From assembly GCA_023511405.1 (NCBI GenBank), contig JAIMBO010000002.1, forward strand, positions 1 through 64,000: 64,000 nt of DNA, given 5' to 3'. A model generated the notes under the pieces. The model saw only the letters and a list, made by a program, of their open reading frames with translations. It was not told the DNA's origin and searched no databases. The position numbers were made by a program, and so were the translations under genes. Source of the stretch: Rubrobacteraceae bacterium. GTDB lineage: Bacteria; Actinomycetota; Rubrobacteria; Rubrobacterales; Rubrobacteraceae. Position 1 is the stretch's first letter, and the number at the start of each line of letters is the position of its first letter. Below are positions 9,626 to 17,408 of this stretch, piece after piece.

Positions 9626-10228
9626 CTAGTGACGCCGGATGATGTTGTCTATGACGCCGTACTCGACCGCCTCCTCCGGGCCCATGATGTAGTCCCGGTC
9701 GGTGTCGCGCTCGATCCGCTCGTAGGGCTGCCCGGTCCTCTCGGCGAGGATCTCGTTGAGGCGGCGCTTGGTCCTCACCAGCTCCTGCGCGTAGATCTCG
9801 ACGTCGGAGGCCTGCCCGCCGATGCCCTGCGTGCTCGGCTGGTGCAGGAGTATCCGGGTGTTCGGGAGCGCGTTGCGCTTGCCCTTCGCCCCCGCGGCGA
9901 GCAGGAAGGCCCCCATCGACGCGGCCATCCCGAGCGCGGTCGTGACGACGTCGGGCTGGATGAACTGCATCGTGTCGTAGATCGCGAGCCCCGCCGTCAC
10001 GCTCCCGCCGGGGGAGTTTATGTACAGGTTGATGTCCTGCTCGGGATCCTCGCTCTCCAGGTGCAACAGCTGCGCCATTATGGCGTTGGCGACCTGGTCG
10101 TCCACCGGCGTCCCGAGGAAGATGATCCTGTCCTTCAGAAGCCGCGAGTAGATGTCCATCGCCCGCTCGCCGCGCGGGCTCTGCTCTATCACGTAGGGGA
10201 TGACCCCCTGTGGGTCGAACCTCTGCAT
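9626..10228 (-). CDS. clpP: ATP-dependent Clp protease proteolytic subunit ClpP
   Basis: The 200-residue serine peptidase contains the active-site Ser104 in GMAASMGAF, His129 in ILLHQPS, and the acidic triad region ERDTDRD near 175. The [14 protein letters not shown] helix also fits. It forms the barrel that degrades substrates delivered by ClpX. Only 6 bases separate it from tig. Many actinobacteria carry two clpP genes, but only one is in this window. Confidence 0.97.
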   Translation of the reverse strand: MQRFDPQGVIPYVIEQSPRGERAMDIYSRLLKDRIIFLGTPVDDQVANAIMAQLLHLESEDPEQDINLYINSPGGSVTAGLAIYDTMQFIQPDVVTTALGMAASMGAFLLAAGAKGKRNALPNTRILLHQPSTQGIGGQASDVEIYAQELVRTKRRLNEILAERTGQPYERIERDTDRDYIMGPEEAVEYGVIDNIIRRH

Positions 10229-10234
10229 CTCCTC

Positions 10235-11614
10235 TTACTCCTCTCCGGTTGCGCTCTTCTCCGCGGCCCCGCCACCCTCGGCGGCGGCCTCGACCTTCTC
10301 TTCTTCCTCTTCGGGCATCTCGGTCGGGACGGCGTTCTCCACCAAAAAATCGAGCGCCTTCTGCCGGGCGAACTCCTCCTCGAGGATCTGGTAGGTGCCG
10401 TTCCTGCGCATCGTCTCGGCGACCTCTTCCGGCTTGCGACCACCGTCCTCGGCGATGTGGCCTATCTCGTGCTCGATCTGCTCCCTGTCGGGCTCGATGC
10501 CCTCGGCCGCGACGACCGCGTCGAGCACGAGCTCCTTCTTGACCGTGTCCGCGGCGTCGTCCCGGACGCGCTCCTTCATCTCGTCCCGGCTCACCCCGGC
10601 CATCCGGTAGTAGCTCTCTGGGTCGACCCCCTGCGCCCGGATGCTCCGCTCGAAGCTCTCGACCATCTCCTCGGCCTTGTCCTCGACCATGACCTCGGGA
10701 ACCTCGACCTCGGCCTCCTTCGCCACCGCGTCGAGCACCGCCGTGCGGAACTCGCCCTCGACCTGCCGCCGGGCGGCCTCCTCGAGCTCCTCCCGGATGG
10801 CCCCCCGCAGCTCATCGAGCGTCTCGAACTCGCTCGCCTCCTTGGCGAACTCGTCGTCGAGCGGCGGGAGCTCACGCTCCTTGATCTCCTTGACGTGCAC
10901 CCGGAAGAGGACCGACTGCCCGCGCAGCGACTCCTCCTCGTAGTCCATCGGGAAGGTGACGGCGAACTGCTTGCGCTCCCCGGCCTTCATCCCGACGAGG
11001 TTCTTCTCGAAGTCCTCCAGGATCTCGCCGCTCCCGACTTCGAGCATGTAGTCCTCGGCCGAAGCCCCGGGCACCTCGCCCCCGGTCATCTTCTCGCCGT
11101 TGAAGTCCAGGATGACGAAGTCGCCCTCCGCGACCGGCCTGTCCTCGACCGCACCGAGCGTGGCGAACTGGCCCCGGAGCTCCTCCAGGCGCGCCTCGAC
11201 GTCCTCCTCGGTTATCTCGACCTTCCTCTTGGGGACCTCGAGTCCCTTGTAACGGCCGAGCTTCGCCTCGGGGCGCACGGCCACCGTCGCGGAGAACCGG
11301 AAGCCCTCCTCCTCGTCGAGCGGCTCGTCGAAGTGGATCTCGGGCCGGTCTATCGGGCGGAGGTTCTGCTCGATGACGGCCTGCGAGTACCAGGAAGGCA
11401 GCCGGTCCTGCAGCGCCTCCATGTAGATGTAGTCGCGGCCGAGATGGCTCTCGAGCATCCGCCGGGGGGCCTTGCCCGGCCGGAAACCGGGGACCCGCAC
11501 CTTCTGGCGCAGCTCCCTGACCTTCGCCTCGACCCCCTCCCTGACCGCCTCGGGTGGAACCTCCACCTCGATCCGGACCTTGTTGTCTTCCAGTTTGGTT
11601 ACGTTCGCCGTCAT
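10235..11614 (-). CDS. tig: Trigger factor, ribosome-associated chaperone and prolyl isomerase
   Basis: The 459-residue protein has the N-terminal ribosome-binding domain with the signature [12 protein letters not shown] (around 43-54), a central FKBP-type prolyl isomerase domain ([12 protein letters not shown] onward), and a long helical C-terminal chaperone domain ending in an acidic Glu/Ala tail. It binds near the peptide exit of the ribosome. It is the first protein gene of the clp operon and follows the tRNA-Leu gene by 57 bases, so both may share a promoter. Confidence 0.97.
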   Translation of the reverse strand: MTANVTKLEDNKVRIEVEVPPEAVREGVEAKVRELRQKVRVPGFRPGKAPRRMLESHLGRDYIYMEALQDRLPSWYSQAVIEQNLRPIDRPEIHFDEPLDEEEGFRFSATVAVRPEAKLGRYKGLEVPKRKVEITEEDVEARLEELRGQFATLGAVEDRPVAEGDFVILDFNGEKMTGGEVPGASAEDYMLEVGSGEILEDFEKNLVGMKAGERKQFAVTFPMDYEEESLRGQSVLFRVHVKEIKERELPPLDDEFAKEASEFETLDELRGAIREELEEAARRQVEGEFRTAVLDAVAKEAEVEVPEVMVEDKAEEMVESFERSIRAQGVDPESYYRMAGVSRDEMKERVRDDAADTVKKELVLDAVVAAEGIEPDREQIEHEIGHIAEDGGRKPEEVAETMRRNGTYQILEEEFARQKALDFLVENAVPTEMPEEEEEKVEAAAEGGGAAEKSATGEE

Positions 11615-11671
11615 TTACTCCAACTCTTCTCGTCTACAGGCCGCTTCTTCAGCTCGTCGCGTCATGCGCAG

Positions 11672-11755
11672 TGCGAGAGGCGGGATTTGAACCCGCACGC
11701 CCGTGAAGGGCACTAGATCCTAAATCTAGCGTGTCTACCGTTCCACCACTCTCGC
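11672..11755 (-). tRNA. tRNA-Leu (anticodon UAG)
   Basis: The 84-base gene folds as a class II tRNA: acceptor stem GCGAGAG/CTCTCGC with discriminator A, D-loop AACGGTAGACAC, anticodon stem CTAGA/TCTAG around loop TTTAGGA (anticodon UAG), a long variable arm (GCCCTTCACGGGC), and T-arm GCGGG TTCAAAT CCCGC. The 3' CCA is not encoded, so it must be added after transcription. It is upstream of tig on the same strand. Confidence 0.96.
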
Positions 11756-11781
11756 ACTCCCGAAAACATAAACCGCAAACG

Positions 11782-11787
11782 ATTATA
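11782..11787 (-). promoter_or_regulatory. Likely -10 element for tRNA-Leu
   Basis: A perfect TATAAT reads on the minus strand about 27 bases upstream of the tRNA 5' end in an otherwise GC-rich spacer. No good -35 hexamer is visible. It may also drive tig and the clp genes by read-through. Confidence 0.5.
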
Positions 11788-11857
11788 ACAGCAGCCCTGC
11801 CCCCGCCCCGTCAGGCCCCATGGTTTACGCTACGGGCGCACGAAGGACGCCGGGGCC

Positions 11858-12886
11858 TCAGATCATCTTCTTCCAGTACAGGTAGAAGATCATCGCCACC
11901 CCGAGCAGCATCATGACCCCGCTCACGATGTACATGCCATAGGGGTTGTGCTGCGCGAGGAAGTTCTCGTGGCTGAAGTTCATCCCGTAGACGCCGGTGA
12001 TGAAGGTGAGCGGGAGGAAGATGGTCGAGATGGCCGTCAGCCGCTGCATGGTCTTGTTTATCCTCTGGGTCTGCTGCGTGGTGTAGATCTCGAGAGACCC
12101 CGCGAGGTAGTCGCGCATGGTGTCGATCATGTCCACCACCCGGTCGAGGTGGTCGCGCACGTCGTCGTAGTGCATCCGGCTCTCCTCGGGGATGAGCCGG
12201 GTGGTCGGCCGAAGCAGCACGCTTATCACGTCGCGCAGAGGCACCGCGAGCCGCCTGAGGGCCGTCAGCTCGTGCTTGAGGTGGAAGAGCGAGTCGAGCA
12301 CCGGAGAGTCCGCGTCGGCCTCTTCGGCCAGAAGCCTGTCCTCTATGCCGTCGACCATCGCCGAGAGCCGGTTCATTATCGGGAGGTACTCGTCGACGAC
12401 CGCGTCGAAGACCGTGTGCGCGACGTTGGCCGGAAGCGCCGAGACGAACTCGTCACCCTTGAGCAGCCGCCTCCTCACCCGTTCGAGCTCCCGCAGGGGC
12501 CGCGGGTGGACGCACACGACGTAGTTGGGCCCCACGTACATGTCTATCTCGACGGTCTGCACCCGGCGGGTCTTCTCCGAGAGGTGGAAGGAAAAGAGCG
12601 CGATGAACAGGTAGTCGTCGTAGATGTCCACCTTGGGCAGATGGCTCCTGGTGAAGCAGTCCTCTATCGTGAGGTCGTCGAACTCGAAGACCTCGCGCAA
12701 CAGCTCGCCGTAGCGCCCGTTCTGCCCCCCCTCCACACTGTAGATGTCGCACCAGATCAGCGCCTCGGGATCAGCGAGATGCTCGGGCAGCTCCTCCACC
12801 CCGACGTCGGTCCGCAACACCCCCGACCCGTCGAGGACCAGGATGTCGACGCTCTCCGGCAGGTTCTTGGTCTTCGTATACTCCAC
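11858..12886 (-). CDS. corA: CorA-family magnesium/divalent cation transporter
   Basis: The protein has a large soluble N-terminal funnel domain and two C-terminal membrane helices; the first ends with the diagnostic GMN motif (VYGMNF), followed by a loop and a final helix ending in YWKKMI. CorA proteins are pentameric channels for Mg2+ (some carry Zn2+, Co2+ or Ni2+). I chose GTG at 12886, which gives VEYTKTKNLPES at the N-terminus; a TTG at 12931 would add 15 residues and is also possible. It is divergent from the ArsR gene. Confidence 0.9.
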   Translation of the reverse strand: MEYTKTKNLPESVDILVLDGSGVLRTDVGVEELPEHLADPEALIWCDIYSVEGGQNGRYGELLREVFEFDDLTIEDCFTRSHLPKVDIYDDYLFIALFSFHLSEKTRRVQTVEIDMYVGPNYVVCVHPRPLRELERVRRRLLKGDEFVSALPANVAHTVFDAVVDEYLPIMNRLSAMVDGIEDRLLAEEADADSPVLDSLFHLKHELTALRRLAVPLRDVISVLLRPTTRLIPEESRMHYDDVRDHLDRVVDMIDTMRDYLAGSLEIYTTQQTQRINKTMQRLTAISTIFLPLTFITGVYGMNFSHENFLAQHNPYGMYIVSGVMMLLGVAMIFYLYWKKMI

Positions 12887-12978
12887 GACGTCACAGATTC
12901 TACCAGCCCACCCCCCTCGAACGGCCCACAAACAAAGAGATCCCCCAGACGATGCCTGCCCATCTCTTCATATTGCCG

Positions 12979-12999
12979 TATAATCATCAAGGTATGATT
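12979..12999 (+). promoter_or_regulatory. arsR promoter -10 overlapped by an inverted repeat operator
   Basis: TATAAT at 12979-12984 is overlapped by the inverted repeat AATCAT-N6-ATGATT (12982-12999), 27 bases upstream of the ArsR-family gene. The position over the -10 and start site is typical for autorepression by ArsR/SmtB proteins. The pairing of site and regulator is inferred. Confidence 0.55.
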
Positions 13000-13025
13000 C
13001 GTGGAGATCTTTACAGGAGAGCGAG

Positions 13026-13376
13026 GTGAAGATGGCAGGAGCCGGAAGACGCAGGCTCTCTGAGGAGGGCTTCGAGCTCGTGGCCGAGCAGTTCAAGGTG
13101 TTCGCCGAGCCGATGCGGCTGAAGCTCGTCTATGCGCTCATGGACGGTGAGAAGAAGGTATCCGAGCTGGTGGAGGAGACGGGGGGGCTGCAGGCCAACG
13201 TCTCCAAGCACCTCGGGATACTGCTGGACGCGGGGGTGGTGAAGCGTCGCAAGCAGGGGACGAGCTCCTACTACCGCATAGCGGACGAGAAGGTCTATGA
13301 GCTGTGCGATCTCATGTGCGGCTCGGTGGAGAGCCGGCTCTCCGGCCGTCTGGAAGGGCTCGTGCTCTCCTCCTGA
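13026..13376 (+). CDS. ArsR/SmtB-family winged-helix transcriptional regulator
   Basis: The 116-residue protein has the ArsR winged-helix fold: FAEPMRLKLVYALMDGEKKVSEL, the recognition helix region QANVSKHLGILLDAGVV and the wing KRRKQGTSSYYRI. Two cysteines lie close together near the C-terminus (YELCDLMC) and could sense metal or a thiol oxidant; the usual CxC metal site in the recognition helix is absent. It ends towards the rhodanese operon on the other strand. A role in sulfur or thiol stress is inferred from location only. Confidence 0.88.
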   Translation: MKMAGAGRRRLSEEGFELVAEQFKVFAEPMRLKLVYALMDGEKKVSELVEETGGLQANVSKHLGILLDAGVVKRRKQGTSSYYRIADEKVYELCDLMCGSVESRLSGRLEGLVLSS

Positions 13377-13391
13377 GGATATCTGCAAGAC

Positions 13392-13440
13392 AAGAAGAGG
13401 GGGGGGGGGGGGGCGCCCCCCCCCCCCCCCCCCTCTTCTT
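13392..13440. terminator. Homopolymer G/C hairpin between convergent genes
   Basis: The sequence AAGAAGA is followed by 15 G, a short CG step, 18 C, and then TCTTCTT. The outer arms pair perfectly, so the transcript from either side can form a stem of about 22 pairs ending in a pyrimidine/T-rich tail. It lies between the arsR stop (13376) and the rhodanese stop (13469), as a bidirectional terminator should. A stem made almost only of G:C homopolymer is unusual and would be prone to slippage. Confidence 0.6.
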
Positions 13441-13468
13441 TACTCCAGAATCGGCCGGGGATACCCTC

Positions 13469-13816
13469 TCAGGCCACGCGCCCCTCGAAGGGGAGCCCCT
13501 CCTTCTTCCAGCTCCTGACGCCCCCCGAGACGTTGGCGACGTCGACGCCCCCCTCGGAGAGCATCTTCGCCGCCATCGCGCTGCGGCTCCCGGAGCGGCA
13601 GATCGTCAGGATCTGGCGCTCCTGCGGAAGATCCTGGCGGCGCTCCTGCAGCTCGCCGAGCGGGATGTGCAGCGCACCGGGGACCCGGCCGGCCTCCCAC
13701 TCGTCGTACTCGCGCACGTCGAGCAGCACGGCGCCGTCGGAGGAGAGCTTCTCGTAAGCCTCGCGCGGGGAGAGGTCCGGCACCGAAGACCCGCCGCCGA
13801 AGAGCCACCCGAACAT
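13469..13816 (-). CDS. Single-domain rhodanese (sulfurtransferase)
   Basis: The 115-residue protein is one rhodanese domain with LLDVREYDEWEAGRVPGALHIPLGEL and the active-site loop CRSGSRS, whose Cys carries the persulfide. It has a hydrophobic start (MFGWLFGG) but no clear cleavable signal. Its ATG shares one base with the thioredoxin stop, so the two are coupled. It probably moves sulfane sulfur in the cytoplasm, with thioredoxin as a reductant. It is last in the TauE-DUF302-Grx-Trx-rhodanese operon. Confidence 0.93.
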   Translation of the reverse strand: MFGWLFGGGSSVPDLSPREAYEKLSSDGAVLLDVREYDEWEAGRVPGALHIPLGELQERRQDLPQERQILTICRSGSRSAMAAKMLSEGGVDVANVSGGVRSWKKEGLPFEGRVA

Positions 13817-14157
13817 CAGGCGGCCTCCCCGGCGAAACGCTCGAGCCCGAAGGCCTCCTCTATCATCCCCTTGGGCAGGGCCCCGACGACGGCCTGCGGC
13901 TGTTTACCCGGCTCGAAGAAGGCGATCGTCGGTATGCTCGATATACCGAACCGCCCCGCTATACCGGGCTCGGCGTCGACGTTCACCTTCGCCACCTTGA
14001 CCCGGCCGTCGTACTCCTCGGCGATCTTCTCCATCACCGGCGCCACCGCCCGGCAGGGAGCGCACCACTCAGCCCAGAAGTCCACGATCACGGGGACGTC
14101 GGAGTTCAGAACTTCCTCCTCGAAATTCTCTTCTCCGACCTGTACCGGAACTGCCAT
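13816..14157 (-). CDS. trxA: Thioredoxin
   Basis: The 113-residue protein has the thioredoxin core VIVDFWAEWCAPCRAVAP (WCAPC instead of the common WCGPC), the VDAEPGIAGRFGISSIPTIAFF strand with cis-Pro, and a C-terminal helix. It reduces disulfides and can release sulfide from protein persulfides. Position between glutaredoxin and rhodanese suggests a dedicated sulfur-handling thioredoxin rather than the main cellular one, which is an inference. Confidence 0.94.
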   Translation of the reverse strand: MAVPVQVGEENFEEEVLNSDVPVIVDFWAEWCAPCRAVAPVMEKIAEEYDGRVKVAKVNVDAEPGIAGRFGISSIPTIAFFEPGKQPQAVVGALPKGMIEEAFGLERFAGEAA

Positions 14158-14187
14158 CTCTCGAAAACCTCCCGTCTCTGAAAATCC

Positions 14188-14430
14188 TCACGAAGCCCGG
14201 CGGGCGAGCTCCTGGTCGATGCGCGGCCGGTCGAAACCGACGATCCACTTGCTGCCGATCTTTATCACCGGCACGCCGGCAGAGCCCGTCTTGCGCACCA
14301 GATCCCGCGCTGCCGCCGGGTCACGCTCTACGTTGATCTCTTTGAAAGGAACCCGCTTCTCCTGCAGGTACCGCTTCGCCCTCCTGCACCACGGACAGCT
14401 CGACGTGGTGAAGACCACGACCTTCGACAT
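14188..14430 (-). CDS. Glutaredoxin-like protein (CPWC)
   Basis: The 80-residue protein has the redox motif SSCPWCRRAKRYL near residue 11, the cis-Pro segment AGVPVIKIG and the GFDRPRID helix; it resembles NrdH/glutaredoxin and mycoredoxin proteins. Actinobacterial mycoredoxins use CxxC with mycothiol. Which thiol this one uses cannot be told here. It lies 30 bases upstream of trxA in the same operon. Confidence 0.9.
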   Translation of the reverse strand: MSKVVVFTTSSCPWCRRAKRYLQEKRVPFKEINVERDPAAARDLVRKTGSAGVPVIKIGSKWIVGFDRPRIDQELARRAS

Positions 14431-14447
14431 ACCGCCCCAGAACCTCC

Positions 14448-14861
14448 TTACTCCTCACCACCGGTGAGCTCGCCCACGATGCGCTCGAAGTCCCCCCGGA
14501 CCCGCCGCGCGATCGGGTCGAGCTTCTCGTTGCCCACCACGGAGAGCATGGTCTCGGGCTCGACCGCAGCCACCACCGTACGCCCATCCTGCCGGTAGAC
14601 GGCCAGGTTGCACGGTAGAAGCGCCCCGAGGTCGGGCTCGGCCCCCAGGGCCTCGTTCGCCAGCGGCGGGTTGCAGGCCCCGAGGATCACGTACGGCTCA
14701 CGCTCCACCCCAAGCTTCTCCTTGAGCTTCGCAGCGACGTCTATCTCACAGAGTACCCCGTAACCGGCCTCCGCCAGCAGGCTTCGCGCCCGCTCGACGA
14801 CCTCCTCGAAAGGAAGCCCGGTCCTGCCGGAGATCACATACCCTTCACGCGTCACGCTCAT
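14448..14861 (-). CDS. DUF302 domain protein
   Basis: The 137-residue protein has the DUF302 pattern: a TGLPFEEVVERARSLLAEAGYGV half, IDVAAKLKEKLGV, the YVILGACNPPLANEAL segment and LLPCNLAVY, with two conserved cysteines. The biochemical function is unknown, but DUF302 genes recur beside sulfur-oxidation and rhodanese genes. The ATG at 14861 is preceded by GGGAGG at 9 bases; an upstream in-frame start at 14885 is less well placed. It sits second in the operon after TauE. Confidence 0.88.
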   Translation of the reverse strand: MSVTREGYVISGRTGLPFEEVVERARSLLAEAGYGVLCEIDVAAKLKEKLGVEREPYVILGACNPPLANEALGAEPDLGALLPCNLAVYRQDGRTVVAAVEPETMLSVVGNEKLDPIARRVRGDFERIVGELTGGEE

Positions 14862-14900
14862 CTTGTTAAAACCTCCCACTCGCACTCACTTTACGAAGCT

Positions 14901-15728
14901 TTATATTACTACATACTCATGCAGATACAAGAAGGCCTGGAAATGGTGCAGCAAGGGGCCGAAATTCTGGTAGAGGATCACGGAGGAGAGCCCGATGAGG
15001 AAGAGGGCGAGCCCCCGCTGCAGGCCGCGTTCGGGCAGCGCGCTCGCGAGGCGGGCGCCGGCCAGGCTCCCTGCGACAGCCACTGCGACGAAGGCGGCCA
15101 AAAGGGGCCAGTCGAGGCTCACCTGCCCCAGATAACCGGCGAAGGCGGCGGCGGAGTTGAGGAAGATCACCAGCAGCGAGGTTCCCGCAGCCTCCTTCAT
15201 CGACATGCGCGCGGCGAGGACGAGAACGGGGACGATCAAAAACCCCCCTCCGACCCCCACGAGGCCGGTGAGCACGCCGACGGCGAAGCCCAGCGGGGCG
15301 AGCACGATCACCCTCCTCAGCCCGCCCGGTGCCTCCGCTCCATCAGATCCTCCGCCCCCCCTCGCGGCGTCGCGCACCAGCATCATCACCGCCGCCGCCA
15401 GCATCACCAGGGAGAACAACAGCATCTGCTCCGGCCCGCTCATGAACCGGGCCAGGTGCGCCCCAGCAAAGGCCCCGGCCATCGTCAAAAGCCCGAAGGA
15501 GAGCGCCAGCTTCGTGTTTATGAACCCCCTCCTGAGATAGGCCCAAGACCCGAGCAGGCTCGTCAGACCGACCATCACCAGGCTGGACGCCACCGCCTCC
15601 TTTACCCCGAAACCAAGCAGATATATGAAGACCGGCACCGCCAGAATGGACCCCCCGGCCCCCATCACGCCCAGAGAAACCCCTATGAGCGCCGCAGCCC
15701 CAAGCCCGACGAAAACCATCTCTCCCAT
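14901..15728 (-). CDS. tauE: TauE/SafE-family sulfite or organosulfur exporter
   Basis: The 275-residue protein has about eight membrane helices in two homologous halves, each with the family's Gly-rich GVGGG/GAGGS and PVFIYLLGFGVKEAVASSL-type segments. Members move sulfite, sulfoacetate, thiosulfate or taurine-derived compounds. First place in an operon with rhodanese and thiol enzymes supports a sulfur substrate. The ATG at 15728 follows GAAGGG by 7 bases. In Staphylococcus a tauE gene accompanies cstA/cstB/sqr; relatives of cstB and sqr are in this window too. Confidence 0.88.
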   Translation of the reverse strand: MGEMVFVGLGAAALIGVSLGVMGAGGSILAVPVFIYLLGFGVKEAVASSLVMVGLTSLLGSWAYLRRGFINTKLALSFGLLTMAGAFAGAHLARFMSGPEQMLLFSLVMLAAAVMMLVRDAARGGGGSDGAEAPGGLRRVIVLAPLGFAVGVLTGLVGVGGGFLIVPVLVLAARMSMKEAAGTSLLVIFLNSAAAFAGYLGQVSLDWPLLAAFVAVAVAGSLAGARLASALPERGLQRGLALFLIGLSSVILYQNFGPLLHHFQAFLYLHEYVVI

Positions 15729-15758
15729 GCACCAACCCTTCACTCGCTCTTAATTTCC

Positions 15759-15790
15759 TATATAACGATTAAGTTGATGAAGGATATTCT
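15759..15790 (-). promoter_or_regulatory. Probable tauE promoter with GGATATTC motif at -35
   Basis: Reading on the minus strand, a TATATA -10 candidate (15759-15764) lies about 30 bases before the TauE start. The 10-mer AGGATATTCT (plus-strand 15781-15790) falls at the expected -35 position 17 bases away. The same 10-mer recurs in the SQR promoter at 25988-25997. The regulator is unknown. Confidence 0.4.
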
Positions 15791-15856
15791 ACGTGAGCGA
15801 TGGGGTGATGGAGCGTGGGATGAGAAACATTTCACGTACTTTTTACGCCGACGGGT

Positions 15857-16651
15857 TCAGAGGAGCCAGATCCCGGCTCTCCAGGCGAAGTAGAGGCCGG
15901 AGACGAGGAGGAGTAGGCCCAGGGCTTTCTCCACGGCGAGGCGGTAGGCGGTTCTCAGGCCTCCCTTGCCGCCGACCAGCGAACCTCCGAAAGTACCTGC
16001 GACGACGAGCACGGCCCCCTGTCCGAGGCCCAGGGCGAGCATGGTGAGGGCTCCGACGAAAGGGTTCCCGCTCGCGGCGACGGCGGCGAGCGCGGAAGGG
16101 AGGATCAGGGCACAGGACGGACATCCGGCAAGCCCGGACGGAAGCCCCAATAGATACGCCCCGAGCATCCCCCGGCGGGCCTTCTCAGGGTCCGGTGAGG
16201 TGAACAGCGGCAGCTCGAAGCGCACCAGCCCGAGCAGCCTCAGCCCCATCACCAGCAGAAACGGTGCGAGCAGACCGTACCAGAGCCACACCGAGCGGTT
16301 GAGCAGGTTCATGAGAGCCAGCCCCGCAAAACCGAAAGCCGCCCCGAGCAGCATGTACGTGGTGCTCATCCCCAACACGAACGCGGCGCTGATCCACGAC
16401 GCCCGCAGCCTGGTCCCAGATCCACCACCGGCCGTACATCCCACCACGACCGGCATCATCAGGTACGTGGCCGGGGTCAGCCCGAGCGCCACACCGGCCA
16501 CCGCCGCCAGCCCGACCCCCACCACAGACCCCTCCCGCAGATACCCTATCCCCCACGACATGTACGGCTCGAGCCATACCAGCAACCGCGCCACGAGGTC
16601 CAGTATCCACCGGCCTGCCTGGTCCACGACACCCTCCCACGAACTTTGCAT
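15857..16651 (-). CDS. CcdA/DsbD-like transmembrane thiol-disulfide protein (atypical cysteines)
   Basis: The 264-residue protein has about seven helices. The segment LGLTPATYLMMPVVVGCTAG matches the first DsbD/CcdA reentrant motif but has Ala where the family usually has Cys (TPC); a Cys follows nine residues later. The second half carries GLPSGLAGCPSCALILP with two Cys. Such proteins move electrons from cytoplasmic thioredoxin across the membrane. I chose ATG 16651; ATG 16672 would fall inside the shared promoter palindrome. It is divergent from dsbA. Confidence 0.72.
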   Translation of the reverse strand: MQSSWEGVVDQAGRWILDLVARLLVWLEPYMSWGIGYLREGSVVGVGLAAVAGVALGLTPATYLMMPVVVGCTAGGGSGTRLRASWISAAFVLGMSTTYMLLGAAFGFAGLALMNLLNRSVWLWYGLLAPFLLVMGLRLLGLVRFELPLFTSPDPEKARRGMLGAYLLGLPSGLAGCPSCALILPSALAAVAASGNPFVGALTMLALGLGQGAVLVVAGTFGGSLVGGKGGLRTAYRLAVEKALGLLLLVSGLYFAWRAGIWLL

Positions 16652-16668
16652 GAATACATCGTCAGATA

Positions 16669-16680
16669 GCATTATAATGC
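16669..16680. promoter_or_regulatory. Palindrome GCATTATAATGC containing -10 boxes in both directions
   Basis: This perfect 12-base palindrome contains TATAAT on both strands. On the plus strand TATAAT (16673-16678) ends 8 bases before the DsbA ATG, so that message would be leaderless or almost so. On the minus strand the same element would drive the CcdA-like gene. One site thus may serve two divergent promoters and force mutual exclusion or shared control. Confidence 0.5.
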
Positions 16681-16685
16681 CGATC

Positions 16686-17405
16686 ATGGAACCTTCCGGC
16701 ACATATCCTTTTCTGAGGGAATCGGGCCTGCGCGGGATGATACGGGGGGCTCTCTCGCTCCTCGCCGCTCTGGTGTTTCTGGCGGTCCTCTCCGGGTGTG
16801 GTGCGGGGTCCGGTGGTGGAGGGAGTTCGTCTGCAGGTACGTCGGGGACGCAGGCGGAGGTTGGTGGAGGGAGGCTCCTCGGGTCGCCCTCCCTGGGGCG
16901 CCGGGATGCACCGGTGACCATAGTCGAGTACGCCGACTTTCAGTGTCCGTACTGCGGGCGGTTCGCCCGTCAGGTGGAGCCCAGGATCGTCGCCCGCTAC
17001 GTACGCAGTGGTGAAGTCAGGCTGGTGTGGCGTGACTTCCCCTACCTTGGTCAGGAGTCGGTCAACGCTGCGCTCGCGGCGCGGGCGGCGCAGGCCCAGG
17101 GCAAGTTCTGGGAATACCACGACCTGCTCTACGAGAACCAGGGGCGTCCCAACTCCGGGGCGTTCTCGGATGCGAAGCTGATCTCGCTGGCCCGGCAAGC
17201 CCACCTCGACGTCGGGAAGTTCAGGTCTGACTTCGAGGGAGCGAAGTACGCGGGAGCGGTAAAAAGAGACTTCGCCCGGGGGCAGAGCCTGGGGATCTCC
17301 GGCACACCGACCTTCTTCATCAACGGCCGGAGGCTGGTCGGGGCGCAGCCCTACCAGGTCTTCGTCCGGGCGATCCGACAGGCCAGCAGGGAATCCGGGC
17401 GCTGA
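16686..17405 (+). CDS. DsbA-family thiol-disulfide oxidoreductase, lipoprotein
   Basis: The 239-residue protein has a membrane segment ending in the lipobox LSGC (Cys38), a Ser/Gly-rich linker, then a DsbA/DsbG-like thioredoxin domain with FQCPYCGRF (Cys87/Cys90) and the cis-Pro segment GISGTPTFFING. It probably sits on the outer face of the membrane and makes or rearranges disulfides. The next gene, a CcdA 3 bases downstream, would supply electrons. A methionine at 16737 (MIRG) is an alternative start. Confidence 0.92.
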   Translation: MEPSGTYPFLRESGLRGMIRGALSLLAALVFLAVLSGCGAGSGGGGSSSAGTSGTQAEVGGGRLLGSPSLGRRDAPVTIVEYADFQCPYCGRFARQVEPRIVARYVRSGEVRLVWRDFPYLGQESVNAALAARAAQAQGKFWEYHDLLYENQGRPNSGAFSDAKLISLARQAHLDVGKFRSDFEGAKYAGAVKRDFARGQSLGISGTPTFFINGRRLVGAQPYQVFVRAIRQASRESGR

Positions 17406-17408
17406 ACC

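Noticed and set aside
13026-13376. Assigning the first ArsR protein as an arsenic or metal sensor
   Set aside because: The recognition-helix metal site is absent and no arsenic or metal efflux genes are nearby, so only the family is called.
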